Shown here: one piece after another, positions 6,827 through 14,330 of the stretch
Numbering within the stretch: the stretch's first letter is position 1
How the letters are laid out: the number at the start of each line of letters is the position of its first letter
Source of the DNA: a virus
IMG/VR virus record: IMGVR_UViG_3300025671_000711
Span: 1 to 20,044 of that record
Direction: 5' to 3' (one strand)
Length of the DNA: 20,044 nt
Program-made: the position numbers and the translations under genes
Notes under the pieces: generated by a model
Database searches by the model: none
What the model was told of the DNA's origin: nothing
What the model saw: only the letters and a program-made list of their open reading frames with translations

Positions 6827-7604
6827 CGTTCTTCACCAAATATCCTTCATAGGTAGCGGATACAGCATTGGCCTGCGCTGAACTGACAACTGCTCGGGCT
6901 TCTATATCTGATTTTTCAGTAACAGTTAAAGGGATTTCCCAATCAAAGTCGATAAACCCCGTAACTAGAGTTATCTTGGCTTGCGTGCGAAATACGCCTC
7001 CAAAAGGTCTAGACACTAATCTAGCTGTAATGAACTGATTACCTGCAGATGCGGTGCCACTGGAGATGGTTCCTCTGGTTAAATACAGCGTATACCCTGC
7101 AGGGACGGTATAGGGGGTCATCAAAGTTTGATTATCCCCCAGCGTTATACGAGCATACGTCGTTCCATTAGGTACTCCAGCTGTTGCACCGCTAGTTCCT
7201 ATATAGATATTTCCTGCAGCCGTACCGCCAGAGCCTGCTGTAGCTACATAAGCTCTATAAACTCTAATGTAATTATTAGTAGTTGCTACCTGCGTCTGAC
7301 CATTCAAAGTCACAGTTTCAAATGCTTCGTTATAGTTAGCATCTAAGCCTCCTATAACAATAGTTCTAGCGCCGGTACCAGCGGAGGTATCCGTGGTTGC
7401 CGTAGAAGACACATACATCAAACCCGCAGCTGCGGGATAAGAGTACAGTCCTCCTAAATCCCAAACTGTTTCTTCAACATTTTGAACATCCGCATGAAAA
7501 CCAAACTTAAACAGTGGTGTGTGGTAACTAATCTGCCTGCGAGCAACTTGTAATTCAAATGGCTCAGTAGTACCGACCCTCGATATAGAACTTACTTGAG
7601 CCAT
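6816..7604 (-). CDS. Virion structural protein candidate, all-beta, 262 aa
   Basis: The pattern VEETVWDLGGLYSYPAAAGLMYVSS, GTGARTIVIGGLDANYNEAFETVTLNGQ, TAGSGGTAAGNIYIG and TVPAGYTLYLTRGTISSG is one I know well from structural proteins of marine phages, often encoded near the capsid gene. Repeated Thr/Gly-rich strands suggest a jelly-roll or decoration-like fold. No enzyme motif is seen. The gene follows the 95-aa protein after seven bases and overlaps the 92-aa gene by eleven. The exact position in the particle (head fibre, decoration or tail) cannot be read from the sequence. Confidence 0.75.
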   Translation of the reverse strand: MAQVSSISRVGTTEPFELQVARRQISYHTPLFKFGFHADVQNVEETVWDLGGLYSYPAAAGLMYVSSTATTDTSAGTGARTIVIGGLDANYNEAFETVTLNGQTQVATTNNYIRVYRAYVATAGSGGTAAGNIYIGTSGATAGVPNGTTYARITLGDNQTLMTPYTVPAGYTLYLTRGTISSGTASAGNQFITARLVSRPFGGVFRTQAKITLVTGFIDFDWEIPLTVTEKSDIEARAVVSSAQANAVSATYEGYLVKNDAD

Positions 7605-7611
7605 TGAATTA

Positions 7612-7899
7612 TTACCCTAAAATCAGTGTAATTACTGATCCTGTTCCAGACAATGCAGATACGTAACAACCGCTTTCAGCAAGAAGTCCATCTTCTCCTA
7701 AATAGATATCTTGGAATCCGATAGGAATCGTAAGATCCAGCAGAGTTTCACCAGACCCGCTCCCATCTTTAAGTGTGAAAGCGGTTATTGCTGTTCCGTA
7801 TACAAGAACACTCTTAATACGGGAACGATCTGGGCCTACCAAACCGGGTGTAAACCCGGCGGTTGCTACGTTATAGGCTTTTACTTCATAACCAGCCAT
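7612..7899 (-). CDS. Small virion-type protein, 95 aa
   Basis: MAGYEVKAYNVATAGFTPGL begins an all-beta-looking small protein rich in Gly, Leu, Ser and Thr (ITAFTLKDGSGSGETLLDLTIPIGFQDIYLGEDGL). Such proteins commonly sit next to capsid genes as decoration or fibre-base subunits. AGGAG lies seven bases before the ATG. It is the second gene behind the strong promoter at 8235-8263, which suggests high expression and a virion role. Function beyond this is unknown. No Cys pairs, no membrane helix, and no recognisable catalytic residues are present. Confidence 0.7.
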   Translation of the reverse strand: MAGYEVKAYNVATAGFTPGLVGPDRSRIKSVLVYGTAITAFTLKDGSGSGETLLDLTIPIGFQDIYLGEDGLLAESGCYVSALSGTGSVITLILG

Positions 7900-7912
7900 G
7901 AGCTAACTCCTA

Positions 7913-8140
7913 TTAAGAAAGAGCTGCGCCGACTGCGGTTACCCAAGCTGAACCTGTGCTAACAACCAAGCAATATTCGTTATTACCAACACCGTTATCA
8001 CTGATAAGACGAACCTGACCAGCATTACCAGCAGCGGCTGCAGGTAACTCAGAAGTAGTAATAGCTGTCAATTTAAGGAAAGCAGCGGTAGTAAAACCGT
8101 TGGTGGACACGACAGGTCCGGAAAAAGTGGTAGTAGCCAT
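7913..8140 (-). CDS. Small highly expressed virion-type protein, 75 aa
   Basis: MATTTFSGPVVSTNGFTT opens a short Ala/Thr/Ser/Gly-rich protein (SELPAAAAGNAGQVRLISDN...YCLVVSTGSAWVTAV). The [L/A]-x-x-x-x-AG-x-x-G-x-x-x-x-x-[ST]-[DN] plus GSAW pattern is typical of small domains in phage head fibres and tail proteins. AAGGAG lies five bases before the ATG. It is the first gene after a consensus sigma70 promoter and a roughly 88-base folded leader, so it is probably made in large amounts. A decoration or fibre-tip protein would fit; this is inferred. Confidence 0.7.
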   Translation of the reverse strand: MATTTFSGPVVSTNGFTTAAFLKLTAITTSELPAAAAGNAGQVRLISDNGVGNNEYCLVVSTGSAWVTAVGAALS

Positions 8141-8145
8141 CTTAG

Positions 8146-8226
8146 CTCCTTACATGCAAGTGGATGGAGGTATCGCTGTCTGCATGTCGTCAGCCGGGAC
8201 TGTCAGCGATACCGGATGTCCCCGGA
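8146..8226 (-). promoter_or_regulatory. Folded 5' leader with possible pseudoknot next to the ribosome site
   Basis: On the minus strand a perfect 10-bp helix joins GGTATCGCTG (8213-8204) to CAGCGATACC (8178-8169) across a 25-base loop. Inside that loop ACATGCA (8187-8181) is complementary to TGCATGT (8158-8152), which lies directly before AAGGAG (8151-8146). Pairing both would make an H-type pseudoknot touching the ribosome site. A further complement, CCGGGGAC (8225-8218) with GTCCCGG (8200-8194, one bulge), would cross the first helix. Seen: the complementarity. Inferred: control of translation or mRNA stability of the 75-aa gene. Confidence 0.5.
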
Positions 8227-8234
8227 ATATGTAC

Positions 8235-8263
8235 TGTATAGACGGTTACACTGTTTATGTCAA
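8235..8263 (-). promoter_or_regulatory. Sigma70-type promoter for the 75-aa gene and downstream operon
   Basis: Minus strand TTGACA (8263-8258, perfect -35), 17-bp spacer, TATACA (8240-8235, four of six at -10). It begins four bases after the U-run of the capsid-gene terminator and gives a leader of about 88 bases before the ATG at 8140. Expected to drive the small structural, connector and basic-protein genes down to the terminator at 2121-2151. Confidence 0.75.
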
Positions 8264-8267
8264 GCAT

Positions 8268-8292
8268 AAAAAAGGGGCACCGAAGTGCCCCT
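8268..8292 (-). terminator. Rho-independent terminator after the major capsid gene
   Basis: Minus strand AGGGGCAC, loop TTCG, GTGCCCCT, then a T-run (six T including the last stem base): an 8-bp stem closed by the very stable C(UUCG)G tetraloop. It lies 28 bases after the capsid stop codon. Confidence 0.92.
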
Positions 8293-8320
8293 CCAAAAAC
8301 GTCTGGGTGAACCGTTTTTG

Positions 8321-9232
8321 TTAACTGGATCCGGGAGATCCAAAGATCCCGAGGGGATCTGAAACGCCGAAGCTATAACGCTCGCGAGCCTTGTAACGCA
8401 CGTTACCCGTATCGAAGTCACCGTCCATAGAATTAGACAGCGGGGTACGGACAAAATGCTTCAGACCGTTCGGGACATCGGTGGTCAGGAACCACGCGTT
8501 GTCATCCGTGAGGAAGTGGTTAACTTTATAACCACCCGGAACCGATCCGTTGCTCACAATAGCGTTAACGTCGTTATCAGCCGTACCTACGCGGAACTCA
8601 GTCTCAAGCAGGCGGGTTGCTACGAACATTAAAGCAGGCGGGATGATGAGCTTACGCGGCTTAGCAGCAATAAGCAGACCGCGCTCATCGGTCCACCCGG
8701 CAATCTGAATGACTGCGGCTTCCAAAGAAGTCTCATTCAAATCTGCGCCCGTCGTAGGACGGTTGCTGTTCGTACCACCAGAAACAAGCGGGTGGTCGGT
8801 AGCGCAGAGCACCTTACCGTCACCATAGGTCGGGCCACCCGTGAACGCGTTGTTCAGGATATAGGCAGCTTTAACCTGCTTGGTGTATGCCATGCCGCGA
8901 GCAAGGGCTTTCGTATAACGCGACGAAAGGGAATCGTACAGGTTGTCCTCCATTGCCTCTTCGGTAATCGAGAATCCCATAGCGATGGTTTCGTGCGTAT
9001 AACGTGCAGTCCATGCTTCCTGTGCGTTGTCATATGCAATGGCAGAACCTTCATCCTTAACCGGAGCGGCGCCAAAGCCAGACAACTTGGTTTCTTCCTC
9101 GAAAGAACGGTCGGAACTCTCAGTCTCGTAGATTTCCTTATGTTCTTCCCCATACTTAGAATACTCCAACCCAAACAGAGCATTAAGCCCCGGGAGGAGT
9201 TCTTTGAGCAGTTGTGAACGTGAAATAGCCAT
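8321..9232 (-). CDS. Major capsid protein (HK97-fold, Mu gpT-like)
   Basis: 303 aa, normal size for a capsid subunit without a long prodomain. The start MAISRSQLLKELLPGLNALF, then EETKLSGFGAAPVKDEGSAI, TARYTHETIAMGFSITEEAM and DNLYDSLSSRYTKALARGM form the N-arm and spine-helix region. The CATDHPLVSGGTNSN block and PRKLIIPPALMFVATRLL match the P-domain pattern of Mu gpT-like capsid proteins and their marine relatives. FLTTDVPNGLKHFVRTPL and RYKARERYSFGVSDPLGIFG close the subunit. AAGGGAG lies upstream. The gene order scaffold, 152-aa protein, 196-aa protein, capsid and the strong terminator just after it all support the call. It forms the icosahedral head around the scaffold. Confidence 0.88.
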   Translation of the reverse strand: MAISRSQLLKELLPGLNALFGLEYSKYGEEHKEIYETESSDRSFEEETKLSGFGAAPVKDEGSAIAYDNAQEAWTARYTHETIAMGFSITEEAMEDNLYDSLSSRYTKALARGMAYTKQVKAAYILNNAFTGGPTYGDGKVLCATDHPLVSGGTNSNRPTTGADLNETSLEAAVIQIAGWTDERGLLIAAKPRKLIIPPALMFVATRLLETEFRVGTADNDVNAIVSNGSVPGGYKVNHFLTDDNAWFLTTDVPNGLKHFVRTPLSNSMDGDFDTGNVRYKARERYSFGVSDPLGIFGSPGSS

Positions 9233-9246
9233 TTATTACTGCTCCC

Positions 9247-9837
9247 TTAGTTAGCCAATACAGTGGCGTTATAGTACATATGAACGCCCTGATTGAACTT
9301 AACAATGCAGTCGGTATAAGCCGAGCCTGCATCAACGAAGTCAATAATACGAACGGCCAGCGTTCCGGTATTAGCCGGGGTAGCCAAGCGAATCGTAGAA
9401 AGACCCGTAGCGGTGCTACCGCCAAAGTTTTCTAGAGCAGCGAATTTGCCACGAACCGTGGCGGCTACAGATCCAACTGCCTGCACCTGAAACAACTGGT
9501 CCGGATCATCATAGACCCGCACAAATACCTGCGTATAACCAGAAGTAATGGCGTTAGCCGGAAGATACTGTGAGAACAAAGGCTGCTGAGTATCGGGACT
9601 GACGTAGCGAACGCCAGCAACAACACCAACAACACCCGCCGAAGAAGTCGTTACCGTAGCGGTGATAGCCGACGGTTGACCCGCCGAAGCTGCACCAATA
9701 GTGATAACGTCTCCTGTATAGACAGCCGTACCACTGTTAACCGTCATCGGGATTTCCCGAATCGAGCCTCCAGTGCTGGGCCGTCCACCGAGCATATTGA
9801 TCGGTTTTAACCCATAAGGGGACGCAACAGAAGCCAT
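9247..9837 (-). CDS. Capsid decoration/stabilisation-like protein, 196 aa
   Basis: MASVASPYGLKPINMLGGRP followed by a GSIREIPM...GTAVYTGDVITIG block is a hallmark of small proteins found just upstream of the capsid gene in marine phages. Beta-rich segments with GVVGVVAGVRYVSPDTQQPLF and VFVRVYDDPDQLFQVQA suggest a barrel-like decoration fold. AGGAG lies eight bases before the ATG, and the capsid gene follows after 14 bases, so both share one message. Binding to the capsid surface is inferred from family habit and place; the sequence shows no other domain. Confidence 0.7.
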   Translation of the reverse strand: MASVASPYGLKPINMLGGRPSTGGSIREIPMTVNSGTAVYTGDVITIGAASAGQPSAITATVTTSSAGVVGVVAGVRYVSPDTQQPLFSQYLPANAITSGYTQVFVRVYDDPDQLFQVQAVGSVAATVRGKFAALENFGGSTATGLSTIRLATPANTGTLAVRIIDFVDAGSAYTDCIVKFNQGVHMYYNATVLAN

Positions 9838-9850
9838 GTCGAACTCCTAA

Positions 9851-10309
9851 CTATGATTTAATGTTACCTTTTCCAAACGTAACCGACGTTTTCTTATCTT
9901 TGAATAAAGGCATACGTGGGTCACTTTCTCTCATAAAGTTGTTGTCAACGGAAGCAACAGCATCCTCTGTCTGTTTTCGGAAATGGTCGTCACGTTGCTC
10001 AACAAACTCTTGGGGGATTTTACAAAGAAGCAGTCCCCCGGACTCGATGGAGTCCTTAAACCGACTGTTTGGATCGGCCATTACATAGGCTTCTGGATGT
10101 TCAGAAGCGTTGACAGGCTCCCACCCCTCTCGGAATTTGGCCGAGACGTTCATGGGATCCGCGTTACCCATGACGCTAGTACGGATATATCGGTATGCGT
10201 AACCTTCTTCCGCATTAACATCGGGTAACAAACTTGCCCGTTGCCAGCGCTTTGGGCGCTCAGTTTTTTCACGGGTAGCAGCATCGCGAGTAGTTCTAGT
10301 ATCAGACAT
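9851..10309 (-). CDS. Conserved virion-region protein of unknown function, 152 aa
   Basis: The core RPKRWQRASLLPDVNAEEGY, YRYIRTSVMGNADPMNVSAK, REGWEPVNASEHPEAYVMAD and GGLLLCKIPQEFVEQRDDHF is a well-conserved pattern in marine phages between scaffold and capsid genes. It has no name that I know. The C-terminal part (SVDNNFMRESDPRMPLF) is helical. I start it at the ATG at 10309 (MSDTRTTRD) because AGGTG stands six bases before it; a longer GTG start at 10318 would lie on that ribosome site. The start overlaps the scaffold stop. Role in head assembly is inferred only from position. Confidence 0.75.
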   Translation of the reverse strand: MSDTRTTRDAATREKTERPKRWQRASLLPDVNAEEGYAYRYIRTSVMGNADPMNVSAKFREGWEPVNASEHPEAYVMADPNSRFKDSIESGGLLLCKIPQEFVEQRDDHFRKQTEDAVASVDNNFMRESDPRMPLFKDKKTSVTFGKGNIKS

Positions 10310-11255
10310 TTTGTGCACCTAATTTCAAAACTTCAGCAGCGTACTGCTCATTGGTTAAGCCTAACTTCTTGGCAAGGTCGGCTTGCGTTCTCGTTAGTCT
10401 TACTTTCCGAGGAGAAGTTGTCCTTTTTGCCGAAGCTACCACGGTTGTGTTCCGTTTTGTAGCTTTAGGTCTTTCAACAACCTCTTCATCATCGTCAAAC
10501 TGTTCTGGGAACCGCCGACGCATCTCAGAATTAATCTTATCATAGTATTCGTCTGAACGGGGGTCAACCCCATTAACAACTAAATCTTCATGTAAGCCGA
10601 ATACATAACTTGTCATGGATCGGTTAGTCCCAAACCATGGATTACTTTCTTTCCATTTTTCAGCTTTAGCATCTGGTCTAGCCTGTTGAGTTTGCTGAGT
10701 TTGCTGAGTTTGCTGAGTTTGTGTGGCAGGAGAAACATCCCAATTCTGATTATCCTGCGCAGGGTCATATGTAAACTGAGGCGTGTACTGTTGGACTTTT
10801 TCATACGCCGATTCAGCTCTAATCAGTTTGCGTTGGGACTCGGCTATCTTATCCGAGTCACCAGAATCATAGGCATCCTGAAACTCTCTCTTTGCTATAG
10901 CTAACGCATTTTCTGCCGAAACCTTAGCGGTATTGATTAATGTCTGCTCTCCTCCGCTAAGGTTTGTTTTCAGCCGCCTATTCTCTTCATAGACTCTCTT
11001 TGCGAAATTAACCGCTTCCTCACGTTCCCTGAATGCGGCTTCTTTAGCTCGACGCTCATCATGCCAAACTTTCTTTAACTGTTTGGCTTTTTCTTTAGAA
11101 AACTCTTCTAATTCATCGTCTTCGAGATCCCGCACGATTTCCTTGGGCATGGGTTCACGCCCTTGATCTTCTTCCGGCGTATCGTCCTCGATCTCAATTT
11201 CGTAATCGTCTTCATTCTCAAACTCTTCTTCTAGAACTTCAGCTTTTGCGTTCAT
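10302..11255 (-). CDS. Capsid scaffolding protein
   Basis: 317 aa. Residues 1-50 are strongly acidic, and residues 50-160 are a long charged coiled coil (EKAKQLKKVWHDERRAKEAA). A Thr/Gln linker (TQQ repeats) covers residues 178-191. NPWFG (205-209) with MTSYVFGLHEDLVVNG and DPRSDEYYDKINSEMRRRFP form a block common to scaffolds of marine podoviruses and siphoviruses. Residues 262-317 are basic, as expected for the capsid-binding end. It lies between the co-chaperonin and the capsid genes, the standard scaffold slot. It guides capsid shell assembly and then leaves. AAGGAG precedes the ATG. No protease motif is visible, so the means of scaffold release is not shown here. Confidence 0.78.
   Translation of the reverse strand: MNAKAEVLEEEFENEDDYEIEIEDDTPEEDQGREPMPKEIVRDLEDDELEEFSKEKAKQLKKVWHDERRAKEAAFREREEAVNFAKRVYEENRRLKTNLSGGEQTLINTAKVSAENALAIAKREFQDAYDSGDSDKIAESQRKLIRAESAYEKVQQYTPQFTYDPAQDNQNWDVSPATQTQQTQQTQQTQQARPDAKAEKWKESNPWFGTNRSMTSYVFGLHEDLVVNGVDPRSDEYYDKINSEMRRRFPEQFDDDEEVVERPKATKRNTTVVASAKRTTSPRKVRLTRTQADLAKKLGLTNEQYAAEVLKLGAQNV
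10684..10719 (-). repeat. 9-bp tandem repeat coding for Thr-Gln-Gln
   Basis: Four units of TGCTGAGTT (plus strand), the first with one change, encode the TQQ linker of the scaffold protein. A change in unit number would keep the frame and only alter linker length. Confidence 0.85.
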
Positions 11256-11264
11256 AAAAACTCC

Positions 11265-11642
11265 TTAACCTCTATAAATACCACGCGGGTCTTCGACCAC
11301 GCCTTCTACAGAATCATCATTAATCAAACGAAAAGATTTACCGTGGATGTTCAGGCGCGTGCCCGCGTGAGGACGGACTAATACAAAGTCGCCTTCTTTG
11401 CAGTACGCACCGGATGGGAATCTATCGGGGTCTTTAAAGCAGTCCGGTCCTAGTTTGACAACAAACAAAACCGTCGCTAAAAGCTCTTCGTTCTTCTTGG
11501 TAGAATCAGCCTTTAAGATTCCGCTATCGTATGTCGATTCTATATCTGGGATAGCACAGAGAATTCTGTACCCAGAGGGTTCAGGTAGTTGTTTAGCTTT
11601 ATTCTCTTCGCTTTCTACACTCTTGTCGTGTTCTGCGTCCAT
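11265..11642 (-). CDS. GroES-like co-chaperonin
   Basis: 125 aa, with the chaperonin-10 layout after a charged 20-residue lead. Residues 23-30 (SGYRILCA) match the first strand. YDSGILKADSTKKNEELLATVLFVVKLGPD (residues 38-67) matches the mobile loop plus the GxVLAVGxG strand. GDFVLVRPHAGTRLNIHGKS (residues 84-103) matches the GDxVxF and core-barrel strands, and RLINDDSVEGVVE matches the final DxLLxxED[D/S]ILAIVE strand. Phage co-chaperonins such as T4 gp31 cap the host GroEL so that it can fold the capsid protein. The place beside portal, scaffold and capsid genes fits this use. The family match is by eye, and sequence identity to bacterial GroES is low. Confidence 0.75.
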   Translation of the reverse strand: MDAEHDKSVESEENKAKQLPEPSGYRILCAIPDIESTYDSGILKADSTKKNEELLATVLFVVKLGPDCFKDPDRFPSGAYCKEGDFVLVRPHAGTRLNIHGKSFRLINDDSVEGVVEDPRGIYRG

Positions 11643-11824
11643 TAGTCTTCGTCTAACCTCTCTCTTATATCTCCAATGTAATCACGAACAGCAAGAAGTC
11701 CTTTGATTGTGCCGCATACATATCTATATTCTCCGATATCCTTTGCGGTTCCTGTTGACAGGTCTTCTGTGATCGCCCCCACCTTTTCATCTATCTTCTC
11801 TACAAGTAAATCTAATATGTCCAT
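11642..11824 (-). CDS. Small conserved phage protein behind the portal gene, 60 aa
   Basis: MDILDLLVEKIDEKVGAITE, then a GEYRYVCGTIKGLLAVRDYI block and a charged end (RERLDED). The EYRYVCG-x-I-x-GL-x-A pattern is a small helical family next to portal genes in many marine phages, without a known role. The ATG overlaps the portal stop (TAATG), and its own stop overlaps the ATG of the GroES-like gene, so all three are coupled. Two helices with a single Cys are predicted from the pattern; no membrane segment is present. Confidence 0.78.
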   Translation of the reverse strand: MDILDLLVEKIDEKVGAITEDLSTGTAKDIGEYRYVCGTIKGLLAVRDYIGDIRERLDED

Positions 11825-14322
11825 TAAACCCCGCTTCTTTGATTCATGCGATTCATCGCAGTTACATTATCTCTGGTAGATTGAGAAATTGCATTCTGCC
11901 CTATTTTAACGCCTTCAAGCAACTGTTTTACAGCTAACTCCCGCTCTTTATTATCACTATCTTCCTGCGCTTTGGCGGCTTCTATAAGCAATTTAGCCTT
12001 TTCAAGCTCAATCTTGGCTTGGTCAACCTGCGTTTTATTCTGCATTTCTGACTGTTCCATAGCCATTTTATGCTGCAATTCTTGGGTTTTAAGCTGTAAT
12101 TCTGTCCTCTGAATGATATTCAAAGGATCTTGAGCTTCCTGTTGCTGCTGTTGCTGTTGTACTTCTGCCGTATCCTGTTGTAGAAGTTTCTCTGCTGCCT
12201 GTGCGATAACCCGTGAAAGCGCCACTTCAATTTCCGCAGGTAGCGGCTCATCCGGGGGCGGTAATTGTGTCCCGAGTTGCTCTTCAATTTTGTTCCTATA
12301 TAGAAACGCTAAATGTTCACCTATATGCGCTTGTAGTGCGGCTTGAATAACCTGAGCTGCTGGACTCTGACCAATAGTCTGCTGAATCATCGGATCTTGG
12401 ATAAGCGACATATGTGCCTGCATATGTGCTTCGTGGTCCTGATGGATAAACGCTTTTACTGGTTTATTCTTGAAGATATTCATGTTCTCAGACACAGGGT
12501 CCAGAGGTTTGATATCTTCTTCAGTCGGTAGAATCTTATTGACGTTTTTAACCCCCAGAACATTCAACATCTGCTTATGCAGTGTAGGTAAGTCATAGAG
12601 TTGAGGAGCTGTCTGAGCAAGCTGTAAAGCTGCTTGATACTGGACGACGCGCTGAGCCATCGTAGCGGAATTGGGATCCGATACCGGTATCACTTCTACA
12701 TAGTCGTAGTCGGATTTCTTAGCTCTAGGATCGCCTTCTAACGGTTCATAAGTATAAGAATCGTCCGTGTAATCCCTAATAATCTTTGCTAATAACTTAA
12801 ATTCCTGTTTCATGGAGCTGTGGACTCGCGCCTGCACAGCACTCATTACTTTAAGCATCCGCTCCAATACAGCCAGCGTTGTCCCAACGGGGGATTGCGC
12901 GGACATATCACTGATCTTCAGGTCCGCAATCGACGCAAACCGACGCCCTTCTTCGATAATACTCTGCATCAACTGAAACAGTGTGGCACTCGGCTCCTTG
13001 AACGGAAGCGGCATGATGTTGTCGCGTAGACTGCCTGAAGCAATATCTACATCTCGGAACTCACCGGGACCAATCGGTGTATCGTCACCTCTAACCCGTA
13101 ACCCTTTAGTTTTGTATCCACCGGGAAGATTAGATAGCGTACCTGCATCGACTAGCTGTCGAATGATGGACGTTCCCGACTTTGAAAACGCCCCTAATAA
13201 ATGAATCAAACCGAACGCATAGAACCCGAACCCGGGAATGTAAGAGTAGTGCACGAAATGCGCACGTTTCTGGTAGGAGTTATCATCCTCGTTCCAATTC
13301 CTACGGATAGACAGAACTTCTCTTGACCCGTAGTCAATAGTTACTATGTACGGAACGGCTATCGTAATGTCATTCCCAAGGCTCTTAACGCACGGGTCTT
13401 TTTCGTCATACTCACTGAGATCCAGATCTACCTGCATCTCCAACAACCGGTGCCGGTGGTCGTTCGACACGCTGAAACCCATGTTTTCAGCGATCTTCTT
13501 ATCTACTTCATCAAGATAAGTCTCACCGTTCTCCGGATCTGGGAGGTCAATATCCAGATAAAACCCCGTCGCCTGCAGCCGCCGAACCTCGTTATGCGTC
13601 TTACGCATAACATGCGTAATCCTCTCCGAAGATTCTAAATCTGACGCACCATAAGGCACGATGACATCCTCGGCGGGCGCATAAATAGCTACCTGCCGGT
13701 CAAGCGATGGGTCAAAGTAAATCTTCTTAAACGCATTACCGGATAACCCCAAACCCCAAAGCATCCGTTCATGCTCAGGACGATACTCAGTCATCACTTC
13801 CGTCAGCTGATAATTCATATCAGCCTCTACGTTTTCAGCAGCCTGTTTCTTTTCAGGCGTTTCCTTACCAATAATCTTAGTTCTTACTGGACCTCCCGCC
13901 GGGAAAGTCTCCATAATCGTTTCCGACTGGAACTTAACCAGTGCTTCACTTAATAGTGGATGGAATACACCACATGCACCGTCCCACGGTTCCGTTCTCT
14001 CTTCTATCTTTAACCCAAGAAGCTCAAGTCCGTCGATATAAGTCTGAATCCAATCCTTCCGAGAGGCTGAATCCGCATCAAAATCACCAATTAAATCGCT
14101 AGAAATCTTAGTTAATGCTTCTTCAGATAGAACTTCAGCAAGATTTTCAAAGAACTCGCCGTCTTCTTCGGCTTCTAATCCTTCTTCTTTATCTCCAAAA
14201 TCAATTTCTATCTCTAGTCCTACTTCAGGCATAACGGGGTCTTCTTCACCCGGAAGTCGTTCACCGTTATCATCAATAACAACTTCAAGGGCATTACCCT
14301 CTTGATTAATTTCAATAGCCAT
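11824..14322 (-). CDS. Portal protein (long, P22/SU10-like type)
   Basis: 832 aa, as long as the portal family of P22-like and SU10-like phages. The first 60 residues are acidic. The block KIEERTEPWDGACGVFHPLL followed by KFQSETIMETFPAGGPVRTK is the family signature. YRPEHERMLWGLGLSGNAFKK and VIVPYGASDLESSERITHVM continue the wing and stem region. HYSYIPGFGFYAFGLIHLLG and QLVDAGTLSNLPGGYKTKGL form the crown-side core. From about residue 700 the chain is a Gln-rich coiled coil with a seven-Gln run near residue 720. It forms the dodecameric ring at one head vertex and is the channel for DNA. GAGGTG precedes the ATG. TerL lies directly upstream. Confidence 0.88.
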   Translation of the reverse strand: MAIEINQEGNALEVVIDDNGERLPGEEDPVMPEVGLEIEIDFGDKEEGLEAEEDGEFFENLAEVLSEEALTKISSDLIGDFDADSASRKDWIQTYIDGLELLGLKIEERTEPWDGACGVFHPLLSEALVKFQSETIMETFPAGGPVRTKIIGKETPEKKQAAENVEADMNYQLTEVMTEYRPEHERMLWGLGLSGNAFKKIYFDPSLDRQVAIYAPAEDVIVPYGASDLESSERITHVMRKTHNEVRRLQATGFYLDIDLPDPENGETYLDEVDKKIAENMGFSVSNDHRHRLLEMQVDLDLSEYDEKDPCVKSLGNDITIAVPYIVTIDYGSREVLSIRRNWNEDDNSYQKRAHFVHYSYIPGFGFYAFGLIHLLGAFSKSGTSIIRQLVDAGTLSNLPGGYKTKGLRVRGDDTPIGPGEFRDVDIASGSLRDNIMPLPFKEPSATLFQLMQSIIEEGRRFASIADLKISDMSAQSPVGTTLAVLERMLKVMSAVQARVHSSMKQEFKLLAKIIRDYTDDSYTYEPLEGDPRAKKSDYDYVEVIPVSDPNSATMAQRVVQYQAALQLAQTAPQLYDLPTLHKQMLNVLGVKNVNKILPTEEDIKPLDPVSENMNIFKNKPVKAFIHQDHEAHMQAHMSLIQDPMIQQTIGQSPAAQVIQAALQAHIGEHLAFLYRNKIEEQLGTQLPPPDEPLPAEIEVALSRVIAQAAEKLLQQDTAEVQQQQQQQEAQDPLNIIQRTELQLKTQELQHKMAMEQSEMQNKTQVDQAKIELEKAKLLIEAAKAQEDSDNKERELAVKQLLEGVKIGQNAISQSTRDNVTAMNRMNQRSGV

Positions 14323-14330
14323 TATGCACC

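Noticed and set aside
10310-10318. Longer form of the 152-aa protein starting at GTG 10318
   Set aside because: AGGTG at the GTG is better read as the ribosome site for the ATG at 10309.
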